Positions 1 to 8,803 of a stretch of DNA of 18,912 bases are shown piece by piece (position 1 is the first letter of the stretch; each line of letters opens with the position of its first letter). Under the pieces are notes generated by a model that did not search any database, was not told where the DNA came from, and saw only the letters and a program-made list of their open reading frames with translations. The position numbers and the translations under genes are program-made. The stretch lies in assembly GCA_050313895.1 (NCBI GenBank), contig JBNPMI010000023.1, one strand, 5' to 3'. The DNA is from JALFST01 sp022779285 (GTDB lineage: Bacteria > Bacillota > Clostridia > Tissierellales > Peptoniphilaceae).

Positions 1-90
1 TGTTGCGATACAAAGCAGATGAAAATCACCTTGCATTTCGTAATTATAGCCGTTTTGTTCAAATAATGTGTTTATAATGAAACCTTCCAT
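1..90 (-). CDS. N-terminal part of an unidentified protein, possibly TnpV-like (runs off left edge)
   Basis: Thirty codons are open from an ATG at 88-90 to the window edge on the minus strand. The peptide starts MEGFIINTLFEQNG and continues NYEMQGDFHLL. The pattern LFEQNG..Y...GD is reminiscent of the start of TnpV proteins, small proteins of unknown function carried by clostridial transposons and conjugative elements. The match is weak and rests on memory of the family only. A TATAAT-like hexamer lies just upstream, but no good Shine-Dalgarno sequence is visible, so the true start is uncertain. The terminator at 142-180 separates it from ppdK. If the TnpV reading is right, mobile DNA also touches the left side of this core region. 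Confidence 0.35.
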   Translation of the reverse strand, partial: MEGFIINTLFEQNGYNYEMQGDFHLLCIAT

Positions 91-141
91 AAATTTGTTG
101 ATTTCATTATAACGAAAACACAATCTAAACACGAATGTGCA

Positions 142-180
142 AAAAAATCCGTCTATCGCTATTCGATAGACGGATTTTTT
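142..180. terminator. Bidirectional rho-independent terminator after ppdK
   Basis: A perfect stem pairs 142-158 with 164-180 around a 5-nt loop (ctatt). The G/C-containing core is TCCGTCTATCG, flanked by six A on the left and six T on the right, so it can end transcription on both strands. It lies about 90 bases past the ppdK stop codon. No plus-strand gene ending here is visible in the window. Confidence 0.9.
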
Positions 181-271
181 AGAAGACTGCTTCAGCGATC
201 TCTTTTCTATGCAACGAGTGAAGAAATCGACTGCAGCCTTTTCAAACAGCCGGAAGCTTTATTGTATCCGA

Positions 272-2893
272 TTATTTCGACTGCTCAACAACAGCCTGAG
301 CCGCGGCAAGACGTGCAATGGGCACACGGAACGGTGAGCAGGATACATAGTCGAGACCGACCTTGTTCATGAATTTCACCGTAGCGGGATCGCCGCCATG
401 CTCTCCGCAAACTCCGAGATGTAACTTCGGATTTGCCGCACGGCCTTCCTTGACAGCAAGCTTGACCAAACGGCCGACACCGACCTGATCCAAGGATACA
501 AACGGATCCTTTTCGAAGATCTTTTTGTCAATGTACTCGGTGAGGAAGTTACCGGCATCGTCACGAGAGAAACCAAAGGTCATTTGTGTGAGATCGTTGG
601 TTCCAAAGGAGAAGAAATCAGCGGTGGTTGCAATCTCACCGGCAGTGAGTGCCGCACGCGGAGTCTCAATCATGGTTCCGAGGAGGTAATCAATGCGCTC
701 GCCCTTTTCCTGGAAGACAAGCTCAATCTCTGCACGAACCTGATCGCAAACATATTTCAGTTCCTTCTTATCTACGGCCAGCGGGATCATGATCTCAGGA
801 ACAAGATTTTGAATGCCGTCATTCTTTGCACGGAGCGCCGCCTGAATGATGGCACGAGCCTGTGTACGAGCGATTTCAGGATACGTGATTGCAAGGCGCA
901 ATCCGCGGTGTCCGAGCATCGGGTTCGCTTCCTTCAGATGTTCAACACGTGTGACAACCTCTTCAAAACTGATGCCCATGATCTTTGCAAGATCACGCTG
1001 TTCAGCTTCTTCATGCGGTACAAACTCATGCAGAGGGGGATCCAGGAGACGAATGGTCATCGGACGCTCGCCGAGAATCTTGTACATTTCGTAGAAATCC
1101 TCTTCAAACATCGGGCGAATCTTATCAAGAGCCTTCTGTCTCTGCTCGACGGTCGTGGACAGAATCATCTCACGTACTGCTTGAATGCGGTTTCCGGCAA
1201 AGAACATGTGTTCGGTACGGCAGAGACCGATTCCTTCAGCGCCGAAGTCGATAGCCTGCTGTGCATCATGGGGAGTATCGGCATTGGTGCGAACGGAGAG
1301 GCGCTTGATTTCATTGACCCAACCCATGAATTCGCCAAACTCGCCGGCCAGCTTCGGCTCTTCCTTCTGAAGCTCACCGACATAAATTGCGCCGGTAGAA
1401 CCGTTGATGGAAATGGTGTCAGCAGTGGTCAGTGTAGTTTGTCCTACGGTCAGAGTCTTCTTCGCATAATCGATGACAAGATCATGTGCACCGGTAACGC
1501 AGCATTTACCCATACCACGGGCAACAACAGCGGCGTGAGAGGTCATACCGCCACGTGCAGTGAGGATTCCGTCTGCAGAAACCATTCCGCGAAGATCCTC
1601 CGGAGAGGTTTCGTTACGAACGAGAATCACGGCTTCACCGTTTTTCGCGCGAGCTTCCGCATCCTCAGCGCTGAAGGAGATGCGGCCTGTTGCAGCGCCG
1701 GGAGATGCGGCAAGACCTGTCGCAAGCTTGGTGGCTTTCTTTTCCGATTCAGCGGAGAACTGCGGATGGAGAAGCTGATCCAAAGACTTCGGTTCTACAC
1801 GGGTGATGGCAGTTTCCTTTGAGATTTTTCCTTCGTGAACAAGATCAACGGCAACCTTGACAGCGGCATGCGCGGTACGCTTGCCGTTACGAGTCTGGAG
1901 AAGGAAGAGCTCGCCGTCTTGGATGGTAAATTCCATATCCTGCATATCCGCATAGTGATTTTCCAAGAGATGAGCCGTTTCTATAAACTTCTTATAGGCA
2001 TCCGGCAAATCCTGTTCAAGGCGCGTAATGGGCTGCGGTGTACGAATTCCTGCTACCACGTCCTCGCCCTGCGCATTGATGAGATATTCACCGAAAATCT
2101 TGTTTTCACCGGTTGCAGGGTTACGTGTGAAGGCAACGCCGGTTCCGGAGGTTTCGGACATATTTCCGAATACCATTTGCTGAACGTTGACCGCGGTTCC
2201 CAAAGAATCGGAAATTTCATTCATCTTACGGTAGAGGATAGCACGCTCATTGTTCCAGCTCTTAAACACCGCTTCGATTGCAAGCTGCAATTGCTGTACG
2301 GGATCCTGAGGGAATTCTTCTCCCTTAAGCTCCAAATACAAAGCCTTGTACTTTTCAGCAACATCCTTCAGATCTTCCGCTGACAGCTCATAATCCTGAT
2401 GCACACCGGCTTCTTCACGCTTCTTTGCAAGGATTTTTTCAAACTGCTCTTTGTCCAGGCCAATCGCAACATCAGAAAACATCTGAATGAAACGACGATA
2501 GGAATCGTATGCCCAATGCGGATTTCCGGACTTTTCTGCAACAGCTGCGGTGGAAATATCATTCAAGCCCAAGTTGAGAATGGTGTCCATCATGCCAGGC
2601 ATAGAAATCGGTGCGCCGGAGCGGACAGAAACGAGAAGCGGATCGTTTTGGTCACCGAACTTCTTTCCGGTGATGCCCTCCAACGTTGTGAGATGCTCGC
2701 GGATTTCCTTTTTCAGGTCATCCCAGAGCGTCTGCTGCTGCTGGTACTCCGTGCAGGCTTCTGTCGTAACGATGAAGCCCTGAGGTACATTGATACCAAG
2801 ATTGGTCATCTCGGCGAGGTTGGCACCCTTGCCACCAAGGAGCATTCGCTGATCCTTGTTGCCCTCTCTGAAATCGTAAACAAATTTTGTCAT
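272..2893 (-). CDS. ppdK: Pyruvate, phosphate dikinase
   Basis: This cytosolic enzyme interconverts pyruvate, ATP and phosphate with phosphoenolpyruvate, AMP and pyrophosphate; in fermentative clostridia it usually works in PPi-dependent glycolysis or PEP formation. The 873-residue protein matches the usual bacterial length of about 875. The N-terminal ATP-grasp domain includes GGKGANLAEM near residue 22. The phosphohistidine domain has GGMTSHAAVVARGMGKCC with the catalytic His at about 453. The C-terminal TIM barrel has LGVCGEHGGDP with the catalytic Cys at about 829. The start at 2891-2893 is chosen over an ATG 39 codons upstream because it follows AAGGAG at 8 bases and begins MTKFVYDF, as in the family. 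It is transcribed alone and ends at a strong terminator. Confidence 0.97.
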   Translation of the reverse strand: MTKFVYDFREGNKDQRMLLGGKGANLAEMTNLGINVPQGFIVTTEACTEYQQQQTLWDDLKKEIREHLTTLEGITGKKFGDQNDPLLVSVRSGAPISMPGMMDTILNLGLNDISTAAVAEKSGNPHWAYDSYRRFIQMFSDVAIGLDKEQFEKILAKKREEAGVHQDYELSAEDLKDVAEKYKALYLELKGEEFPQDPVQQLQLAIEAVFKSWNNERAILYRKMNEISDSLGTAVNVQQMVFGNMSETSGTGVAFTRNPATGENKIFGEYLINAQGEDVVAGIRTPQPITRLEQDLPDAYKKFIETAHLLENHYADMQDMEFTIQDGELFLLQTRNGKRTAHAAVKVAVDLVHEGKISKETAITRVEPKSLDQLLHPQFSAESEKKATKLATGLAASPGAATGRISFSAEDAEARAKNGEAVILVRNETSPEDLRGMVSADGILTARGGMTSHAAVVARGMGKCCVTGAHDLVIDYAKKTLTVGQTTLTTADTISINGSTGAIYVGELQKEEPKLAGEFGEFMGWVNEIKRLSVRTNADTPHDAQQAIDFGAEGIGLCRTEHMFFAGNRIQAVREMILSTTVEQRQKALDKIRPMFEEDFYEMYKILGERPMTIRLLDPPLHEFVPHEEAEQRDLAKIMGISFEEVVTRVEHLKEANPMLGHRGLRLAITYPEIARTQARAIIQAALRAKNDGIQNLVPEIMIPLAVDKKELKYVCDQVRAEIELVFQEKGERIDYLLGTMIETPRAALTAGEIATTADFFSFGTNDLTQMTFGFSRDDAGNFLTEYIDKKIFEKDPFVSLDQVGVGRLVKLAVKEGRAANPKLHLGVCGEHGGDPATVKFMNKVGLDYVSCSPFRVPIARLAAAQAVVEQSK

Positions 2894-2950
2894 TCCTTTG
2901 ACTCCTTTCCATAGATAAGTTAAGGAAAAAGGCGGTACGCCTACCTGTAT

Positions 2951-2959
2951 ATTGTAGCA
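2951..2959 (-). promoter_or_regulatory. Candidate extended -10 promoter of ppdK
   Basis: On the minus strand the sequence reads TGCTACAAT, an extended -10 element (TGn plus five of six bases of TATAAT), about 58 bases upstream of the ppdK start. No good -35 hexamer is visible at 16-18 bases, which is usual for extended -10 promoters. Confidence 0.4.
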
Positions 2960-3029
2960 TATTCCAATGCTGAAATGTATCAAACTGTGAATTGTGTTAA
3001 AATAAAACACAAAACTATGGGAGGTTTCT

Positions 3030-3152
3030 ATGCAGTCTACAAATCACAACGGAAATAGAAAAAGTCGTCTGGCGCGCTGGGTGGCAATCGGAGTGGCAGG
3101 GCTCATGGTCATCGGCATTATTGCCACATTCATTATATCTTTTTCATATTAA
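3030..3152 (+). CDS. Small single-span membrane protein, 40 residues
   Basis: The ATG at 3030 follows a strong GGGAGG Shine-Dalgarno sequence by about 6 bases. The 40-residue product has a polar, basic N-terminus (MQSTNHNGNRKSRLARW), then one hydrophobic helix from about residue 18 to 38 rich in V, I, G and A, and ends ISFSY. The charge pattern predicts the N-terminus in the cytoplasm. It lies divergent from ppdK and ahead of valS. I do not recognise the family; it resembles the tiny single-helix proteins common in Bacillota whose functions are mostly unknown. The strong ribosome binding site and clean hydrophobic segment are the main reasons to believe it. Confidence 0.65.
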   Translation: MQSTNHNGNRKSRLARWVAIGVAGLMVIGIIATFIISFSY

Positions 3153-3307
3153 TGGTATCTTTTACCGCATAGGGTAAAAAGTGCACATGGTCAAAATTAC
3201 ATGACAAAAATGCCTGCGTGTCCGTTACACTTGGAGAATGGAATGGATCTGAATTTCTGTTTTCCGATTGTAGGGGAAGCTCAGACAGAAAAATCCGGGA
3301 GTAGAGA

Positions 3308-5959
3308 ATGAAAAACTTGCAAAAAACATATGATCCGTCAAGCTTCGAGGATCGAATTTATGCAGAGTGGGAGCGGGATGGCGATTTCATTGCGGACGCA
3401 AAAAGCGATAAAAAACCATATACGATTGTAATGCCGCCTCCGAATGTGACAGGTCAGCTTCATATGGGTCATGCGATGAATAATACGTTGCAGGACATAT
3501 TGATTCGCTGGAAGCGCATGAGCGGATACGAGGCGCTATGGGTGCCGGGAACGGATCATGCTTCCATTTCCACGGAAGCGAAGGTCGTGGAAAAGCTTGC
3601 AAAGGAAGGGGTTACGAAGCAGGACATCGGCAGAGAAAAATTTGTCGAGGAGGCTTGGAAATGGACTGCCGAGTACGGCGGAACCATTCGCAAGCAGCTT
3701 CGCAAGCTCGGAATTTCCTGCGACTGGAGCAGAGAGCGCTTTACTCTTGATGAAGGGCTGTCGAAAGCGGTCTATACGGTATTCAAGGCGCTTTATGATG
3801 AAGGTAAAATCTATCGCGGAGATCGTATCGTCAATTGGTGCCCAAGCTGCGGTACGGCAATTTCGGATGCCGAGGTCGATCATATCGATGAGGAAGGGCA
3901 TCTATGGTACATTCGCTATCCTTTTAAGGATCATCCCGATCGTTTTGTTACGATTGCAACCACCCGACCTGAAACCCTTCTGGGAGATTTGGCAGTTGCC
4001 GTGCATCCCGAGGATGAACGTTTCGGTGACCTTTTAGGAGAAATGCTGGTGCTTCCGCTTGTGGGCCGGGAGATTCCTCTGATTGCTGACGAGTATGTCG
4101 ATCGCGAGTATGGCACGGGAGCTGTAAAAATTACGCCAAGCCATGATCCGAACGATTTTGAGGTCGGAGCACGTCACAATTTGGGACAATGCATCGTCAT
4201 TGATGAAAAGGCCAAGATTGTGGAAGGATATGCGCCCTATTCCGGGCTGGATCGTTATGAGGCGAGAAAGCGCATTGTTTCCGATTTGGAGTCCCGGGGC
4301 CTCTTGGATCACGTTGAGACCTTATCCCATGCCGTGGGTCATTGTGAGCGTTGTCATACGGTCATTGAACCGCTTCTATCGAAGCAATGGTTTGTTGCCA
4401 TGAAGGAGTATATTGAACCCGCACGCGAGGCTTTGGAAAAGGGAGAGCTGAAGCTTGTGCCGAACCGCTTCGACAAGATCTATCTCAATTGGATCGACAA
4501 TATTCACGACTGGACCATTTCTCGCCAGCTTTGGTGGGGACATAGAATTCCGGTATGGTATTGCCAGGACTGCGGAGAAATCATTGTAGAGACAGAGGCT
4601 CCCGGGCATTGTCCAAAGTGCGGTTCCGATCATTTAGAGCAGGATCCGGATACTCTGGATACATGGTTCTCCTCTGCATTATGGGCATTTTCTACGCTTG
4701 GCTGGCCTGAAAAGACGGAAGATTTCGAGAAATTCTTCCCGACCGATACCTTGGTGACGGGATACGATATCCTCTTTTTCTGGGTGCTCCGCATGGTTTT
4801 CAGCACTTTGCATTTCACCGGCCATGTTCCCTTTCACCACGTGTATTTCAACGGAATCGTACGTGATGAACAGGGACGCAAGATGAGCAAATCCTTAGGA
4901 AACGGCATAGACCCCCTGGAAGCCATTGCGCAATATGGCGCCGATGCCCTGCGTTTTACGCTGGTTACCGGAAACACGCCGGGAAATGATACGCGCTATT
5001 CAGAGAAACGCGTAGAGGCAAGCCGTAATTTTGCGAATAAGCTTTGGAATGCGACTCGATTTGTTCTCATGAATCTGGAAGAGGGAAAAGAGTACCTCGT
5101 AGATCCGGAGCTTCTGGAAGCAGAAGATCGCTGGATTTTATCGACTTTAAATGAGACGGCACGGAATGTCAACCGGAATTTGGATCGCTTTGAAATCGGT
5201 TTGGCGGCGGCTGAGCTTTACGATTTCATTTGGTTCCGATTCTGTGACTGGTATATTGAATTTGTAAAGCCGCGTCTCTATGGCGAGGATGCAAGGCGCA
5301 GGGATACCGCGCTTGGAGTTTTAATGCAGTGCATTGCATCCATCGTGAAGCTTCTGCACCCGTTCATGCCCTTTATTACGGAAGAAATTTGGCAGACGCT
5401 GCCATTTACAAAGGGCAAGGCAATTCATGCGGAGTACCCGCAATATGATCCGGAAATGGACTTTTCAGAGGATGTGGAGTCGATTGAAATGGTAATCAGT
5501 GCGATCACCGCCATCCGTAACGAGCGTCAGCAAAGAAATATCGCTCCTTCGAAAAAAAGCAAGATTGTGCTTTATTCTTCCGATGCATCGGTACGAAAAA
5601 AGCTTCAAGCATTGGCCTATGAGTTTGAAAATCTGGCAAGTGCTTCCGAGGTTCAGGTGGTAGAGCAGGATCCGAAGCCGGAGGATGCGGCTCAAATTAT
5701 TCAGGATAAGCTGAAAATTTATCTGCCGCTGGCAGGCCTGATCGATTACAACGAAGAACTGGAAAAGCTGGCAAAGGAGCTGGAAAATGCGCAAAATGAA
5801 ATTGCGAGAGCCGAAAAAAAGCTTGCCAATCCGGGCTTTGTGGCAAAAGCTCCGGAAAATGTAATCAATAAGGAGAAAGAAAAGATCGCTTCCTATTCGG
5901 GCATGATCCCGGAGCTGGAAAAGGCAATCGCGGATGTGCGAAAAATGATGGAAAATTGA
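3308..5959 (+). CDS. valS: Valyl-tRNA synthetase
   Basis: A class I aminoacyl-tRNA synthetase that charges tRNA(Val) and hydrolyses mischarged Thr-tRNA(Val). The 883-residue length is typical. The HIGH motif is HMGH at 52-55, preceded by PPPNVTGQ, and the KMSKS loop is at 525-529. The CP1 editing domain begins near TTRPETLLGD (218-227) and includes the ValRS-type HDPNDF. Zinc-ligand Cys pairs occur at CPSC 178-181, CERC 346-349, CQDC 419-422 and CPKC 435-438. The C-terminal 70 residues form the charged coiled-coil tRNA-binding arm. GGGAG lies 8 bases before the start. No T-box (no AGGGTGG-type core) is present in the 155-base leader, although many Firmicute valS genes have one. No terminator follows, so transcripts can run into the cold-shock gene. 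Confidence 0.97.
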   Translation: MKNLQKTYDPSSFEDRIYAEWERDGDFIADAKSDKKPYTIVMPPPNVTGQLHMGHAMNNTLQDILIRWKRMSGYEALWVPGTDHASISTEAKVVEKLAKEGVTKQDIGREKFVEEAWKWTAEYGGTIRKQLRKLGISCDWSRERFTLDEGLSKAVYTVFKALYDEGKIYRGDRIVNWCPSCGTAISDAEVDHIDEEGHLWYIRYPFKDHPDRFVTIATTRPETLLGDLAVAVHPEDERFGDLLGEMLVLPLVGREIPLIADEYVDREYGTGAVKITPSHDPNDFEVGARHNLGQCIVIDEKAKIVEGYAPYSGLDRYEARKRIVSDLESRGLLDHVETLSHAVGHCERCHTVIEPLLSKQWFVAMKEYIEPAREALEKGELKLVPNRFDKIYLNWIDNIHDWTISRQLWWGHRIPVWYCQDCGEIIVETEAPGHCPKCGSDHLEQDPDTLDTWFSSALWAFSTLGWPEKTEDFEKFFPTDTLVTGYDILFFWVLRMVFSTLHFTGHVPFHHVYFNGIVRDEQGRKMSKSLGNGIDPLEAIAQYGADALRFTLVTGNTPGNDTRYSEKRVEASRNFANKLWNATRFVLMNLEEGKEYLVDPELLEAEDRWILSTLNETARNVNRNLDRFEIGLAAAELYDFIWFRFCDWYIEFVKPRLYGEDARRRDTALGVLMQCIASIVKLLHPFMPFITEEIWQTLPFTKGKAIHAEYPQYDPEMDFSEDVESIEMVISAITAIRNERQQRNIAPSKKSKIVLYSSDASVRKKLQALAYEFENLASASEVQVVEQDPKPEDAAQIIQDKLKIYLPLAGLIDYNEELEKLAKELENAQNEIARAEKKLANPGFVAKAPENVINKEKEKIASYSGMIPELEKAIADVRKMMEN

Positions 5960-5984
5960 CTTTTGGAAGCAACTGTGCTAATCT
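5956..5984 (+). promoter_or_regulatory. Promoter of the cold-shock gene
   Basis: TTGACT at 5956-5961, a 17-base spacer, and an extended -10 TGCTAATCT ending at 5984 form a good sigma-A promoter. It overlaps the valS stop codon (TGA at 5957-5959). The predicted leader is about 45 bases. Confidence 0.7.
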
Positions 5985-6034
5985 TTTTGAGAACTCTAAT
6001 AGGAGTGAACTTTTTTTTGGAGGAAACACAAATT

Positions 6035-6238
6035 ATGGTAAAAGGCACAGTAAAATGGTTCAGCGCTACCAAGGGCTATGGATTCATCTCGACCGAGGAC
6101 GGCAATGACGTTTTCGTTCACTTCTCGGCACTTCCGGATACGGGAGAATTCCGTACTCTGGACGAAGGTCAGGAAGTTGAATTTGAAGTTGTTGACGGCG
6201 AAAAGGGCCCTCAGGCAGCGAACGTTCATAAACTGTAA
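6035..6238 (+). CDS. Cold-shock domain protein (CspA family)
   Basis: A 67-residue single-stranded nucleic acid binding protein of the OB-fold cold-shock family, which acts as an RNA chaperone in the cytosol. RNP1 is KGYGFI at 13-18 and RNP2 is VFVHF at 26-30; the start MVKGTVKWFS and the end GPQAANV are classical. The ATG at 6035 is chosen because GGAGG lies 11 bases upstream and it gives the family length; an ATG 24 codons earlier would add an unrelated extension. It has its own promoter over the valS stop and a strong terminator, so it is probably a monocistronic, abundant transcript that also receives valS read-through. Confidence 0.95.
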   Translation: MVKGTVKWFSATKGYGFISTEDGNDVFVHFSALPDTGEFRTLDEGQEVEFEVVDGEKGPQAANVHKL

Positions 6239-6284
6239 TTCTATAGAAGAGTATTCTCTTTTATTGAAATAGTTTGCGTAATCT

Positions 6285-6318
6285 AAGGCCGATATCCGAG
6301 GGATATCGGCCTTTCTTT
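6285..6318 (+). terminator. Rho-independent terminator after the cold-shock gene
   Basis: A perfect 13-bp stem pairs 6285-6297 (AAGGCCGATATCC) with 6301-6313 around a GAG loop, followed by TCTTTC. It separates the cold-shock gene from hslO. Confidence 0.92.
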
Positions 6319-6366
6319 CATTTCCGAGTATGCCGTTTGTGCTTGGATTACGGGAAAAGAGGTGAA

Positions 6367-7242
6367 ATGGATAAGGTTATTCGTGCAGTAGACCGAAATC
6401 AGCACTTTCGTTTTACGATTGTAGACACTGCCGCTATGGTGGAGGAGATGCGCAGGATTCATGCGGCATCGACGACGGCATCCGCAGCAATGGGACGTTT
6501 GCTCACAATGATGGTGATTTTGAGCTATCACTTAGGAAATGAGCAGGAATCGATTACCGTAAATATTCGGGGAGGCGGCCCGGGCGGATATCTTGTCGGA
6601 TTGACGGATCAGCCCGGAAAGGCGCGCGTGACGGCACAAAACCCGACGGTGGATATTCCCAGCAGACCGGATCATCATTTAGATGTCGGCTCTTGGGTAG
6701 GAAAAGACGGCACGCTATCTCTTGTTCGCGGAATGCACCTCAAGGATCCCGTCGTGGGCATCACGGAGCTGGTTTCCGGAGAGCTCGGAGAAGACTTTGC
6801 ATCCTATTTTTTTCATTCGGAACAGACACCTGCCATTGTTGCGGTCGGCGTTTTGGTGGAACCGGATTATCATGTAAGCCATGCGGGCGGCATTTTTGTA
6901 CAAGCTATGCCCGGAGCAACGGATGAGGAGCTGGATCGTTTGCAAAGCATTGCCGATCAGATGCCTTCGGTGACGGATCTGTTGCGCCAAGGCAAAACGC
7001 CGGAGGAGATATTGCAGGAATTATTCGGATCCATGAATCCGGCAATCATGGAAACGGGGGAGCCTTCTTATGCTTGCTCCTGCAGCCGGGAGAAAATGCA
7101 TCAGGCGCTTCTTTCCTTACCTTTTTCCGATAGAAGAGTTCTGGCAGAGGAAGATCATGGTGCAGAGGTAATTTGCGAATTCTGCCGTACTCGATATCAT
7201 TTCACAGAACAGGAACTGTATTTGCCCGGGGAAAATTTATGA
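6367..7242 (+). CDS. hslO: Hsp33 redox-regulated chaperone
   Basis: Hsp33 is a cytosolic holdase activated by oxidation, when a C-terminal zinc centre is released and the protein unfolds and dimerizes. The 291-residue length is normal. All four zinc cysteines are present: CSC at 237 and 239, and CEFC at 270 and 273. The N-terminal domain has the family patterns GRLLTMM and ITVNIRGGGPGGYL. The start at 6367 follows GAGGTG closely; an open frame extends 31 codons upstream but crosses the previous terminator, so it is rejected. The stop overlaps the next start as ATGA, so hslO and the lipoprotein gene form an operon with coupled translation. In an anaerobe this suggests defence against oxygen exposure. 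Confidence 0.96.
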   Translation: MDKVIRAVDRNQHFRFTIVDTAAMVEEMRRIHAASTTASAAMGRLLTMMVILSYHLGNEQESITVNIRGGGPGGYLVGLTDQPGKARVTAQNPTVDIPSRPDHHLDVGSWVGKDGTLSLVRGMHLKDPVVGITELVSGELGEDFASYFFHSEQTPAIVAVGVLVEPDYHVSHAGGIFVQAMPGATDEELDRLQSIADQMPSVTDLLRQGKTPEEILQELFGSMNPAIMETGEPSYACSCSREKMHQALLSLPFSDRRVLAEEDHGAEVICEFCRTRYHFTEQELYLPGENL

Positions 7243-8342
7243 AAAAAACAAGTCCGTTTCATTCGATGACAGGGAAGCGCCTTTTTACGCCAAAGAAGCC
7301 CTCTTTTTTACGGCTTTTACAGTGCGGAATCGGAATGTTTTCGCTTGTATTTTTTTTCACCGCCTGCGGAACTTCTCAGGAGGCGGTGGCCTCTGTGGGA
7401 AATGTACAGATCTCGAAACAGGATGTATTGAACGCCTATGTTCTTTTTATGAAGGAAAAAGGCGCTGAGATTTCGGAGCTTCCGCAGGCTTCACAAAATG
7501 TCTCAGGTCAGGAGACTTCCTCGTCGGAAGAAGCCGGTTCTTCGACGGAAGCGCAGACAAGCCGAGAAGCGCAGGATGCGGCTTTCAGAAAAAAAACGAG
7601 AGCATTGCTTCTGGAGACGGTGCAGCAAATGGTGATGGAGGAGCAGGTGCGGCAGGACCCGCTTGTGCACGTGGATTCCTCAGAAAGAGCAAATGAGCTT
7701 TGGACAGCGGCACTTCAAAGATTCGGTGATGAGCAGGGTCTCATGGCACAGCTCGAAAGCTTAGGCCTGACGAAAGAGGAATATTTGCAATCCATTCGCA
7801 ATCAGGCGATGGTAGAGGCTCATAAAACCGAATTTATTCGTCAAAACAGCCCCAGCGAGGAGGCCCTGAAGGATTTTTATCGAAGCAATAAGAAAAAATG
7901 CGCTCTGCTCACTTTTACGAAGATTACGGTGCCTACACTTTCCGAAGCAAAGGAAATTCGCACGCAGCTGAAAAAAGACACCGGAGTGATTTCCGATTAT
8001 GAAACGAGATTCAACGAAGATTTGTTTGAAAAGACCTCGGTTACACATCATACAGATGTGGGATGGGGGAGTCCGGAAGCCATCGATGAGGACCTTTTCG
8101 GTCAGGAGGCGGCGAGTATAGATCTTTATTATTCAAAGGAGAGCGGCTTGTACTCCATTGTCTATATGGAATCGCGCAAGGATGCCTTTTCTGATGTTCA
8201 TGATCAGGTGCGCTCGCTGGTAGAGGAGCAAAGATATATGGACCATATCCGGACCTTGGCGAAGGATCTTCATGTGCACATTTATGAGGAAAATTTACCG
8301 TCGGAGCAGGCGATTCAAGCGGTCCCCTCGTTACCGTTTTGA
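7239..8342 (+). CDS. PrsA/SurA-like foldase lipoprotein (parvulin-type)
   Basis: A 367-residue predicted lipoprotein. The N-terminus is basic and unusually long, followed by a hydrophobic segment at about 24-42 and a lipobox-like FFTAC with lipidated Cys at 43. Then come AVASVGNVQISKQDVLNAY, as in SurA/PrsA N-terminal domains, a Ser/Glu-rich linker near 85-115, a charged helical part, and a C-terminal portion resembling a diverged rotamase domain (VGWGSPEAIDEDLF, then GLYSIVYMESRKDAF). It would fold exported proteins at the outer membrane face. Whether prolyl isomerase activity is retained cannot be judged by eye. The ATG overlaps the hslO stop by ATGA, with GGGGA 7 bases ahead; starting further upstream would run into hslO. 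Confidence 0.8.
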   Translation: MKKTSPFHSMTGKRLFTPKKPSFLRLLQCGIGMFSLVFFFTACGTSQEAVASVGNVQISKQDVLNAYVLFMKEKGAEISELPQASQNVSGQETSSSEEAGSSTEAQTSREAQDAAFRKKTRALLLETVQQMVMEEQVRQDPLVHVDSSERANELWTAALQRFGDEQGLMAQLESLGLTKEEYLQSIRNQAMVEAHKTEFIRQNSPSEEALKDFYRSNKKKCALLTFTKITVPTLSEAKEIRTQLKKDTGVISDYETRFNEDLFEKTSVTHHTDVGWGSPEAIDEDLFGQEAASIDLYYSKESGLYSIVYMESRKDAFSDVHDQVRSLVEEQRYMDHIRTLAKDLHVHIYEENLPSEQAIQAVPSLPF

Positions 8343-8435
8343 GCAAAATGAGGAAACAATATGACCGTTTTGGATAAAAAGAAAAGAGATATTTCAATCA
8401 GAGTGGCGAAAAATAGCGAAAAAATGAGTTTTTTC

Positions 8436-8463
8436 TTGAACACGCGCCGTCTTTTGATATAAT
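8436..8463 (+). promoter_or_regulatory. Promoter of the HU gene
   Basis: TTGAAC at 8436-8441 and TATAAT at 8458-8463 are separated by 16 bases and lie about 50 bases upstream of the HU start. Just upstream an A/T-only hairpin (8418-8424 with 8429-8435) could weakly end the preceding lipoprotein transcript, but it has almost no G/C pairs and I do not call it a terminator. Confidence 0.8.
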
Positions 8464-8514
8464 TTACATGCAGTATTTTACTGAACCAACATTTTTAGGG
8501 AGGAACAATTTATT

Positions 8515-8793
8515 ATGAACAAATCAGAATTGATCGCGGCAATTGCCGAAAAAAGCAATTTGAGCAAGGCGGAAGCAACTCGTGCTTTAGATGCATTTAC
8601 CTCGACCGTTGAAGAAGCATTGATCGGCGGCAACAAGGTTCAGCTCGTCGGCTTCGGAACTTTCGAAACTCGTGAGAGAAAGGCTCGTTCTGGCCGCAAT
8701 CCGCGCAATCCGCAAGAGACCATTGAGATTCCCGCATCGACAGCTCCTGTATTCAAGGCAGGCAAGAGCCTCAAGGAAGCAGTAAACAAGTAA
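8515..8793 (+). CDS. hup: HU family DNA-binding protein
   Basis: A 92-residue nucleoid-associated protein that bends and compacts DNA as a homodimer. It starts MNKSELIAAIAEKSNLSKAEA and contains the core VQLVGFGTFETRERKARSGR, the DNA-gripping arm NPRNPQETIEIPAS, and the closing VFKAGKSLKEAVN. All are standard for HU of Bacillota. A GGGAGGA ribosome binding site lies 11 bases upstream. It is monocistronic, between a good promoter and a strong terminator, as expected for an abundant protein. Confidence 0.96.
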   Translation: MNKSELIAAIAEKSNLSKAEATRALDAFTSTVEEALIGGNKVQLVGFGTFETRERKARSGRNPRNPQETIEIPASTAPVFKAGKSLKEAVNK

Positions 8794-8803
8794 GCATAAC
8801 AGC

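Noticed and set aside
584..1822. 412-codon open frame on the plus strand
   Set aside because: It lies wholly antisense to ppdK, has no ribosome binding site or recognisable domain, and is rich in Cys, Arg and Ser as expected from a shadow frame of a GC-moderate gene.
3153..3307. T-box riboswitch before valS
   Set aside because: No AGGGTGG-type T-box core, no specifier-loop-like long stem and no terminator are visible. A small hairpin (3160-3166 with 3173-3179) is not followed by a U-run.
8361..8462. 33-codon frame between the lipoprotein gene and HU
   Set aside because: It runs through the -35 and -10 boxes of the HU promoter and its product (many K, R, F) resembles nothing known.
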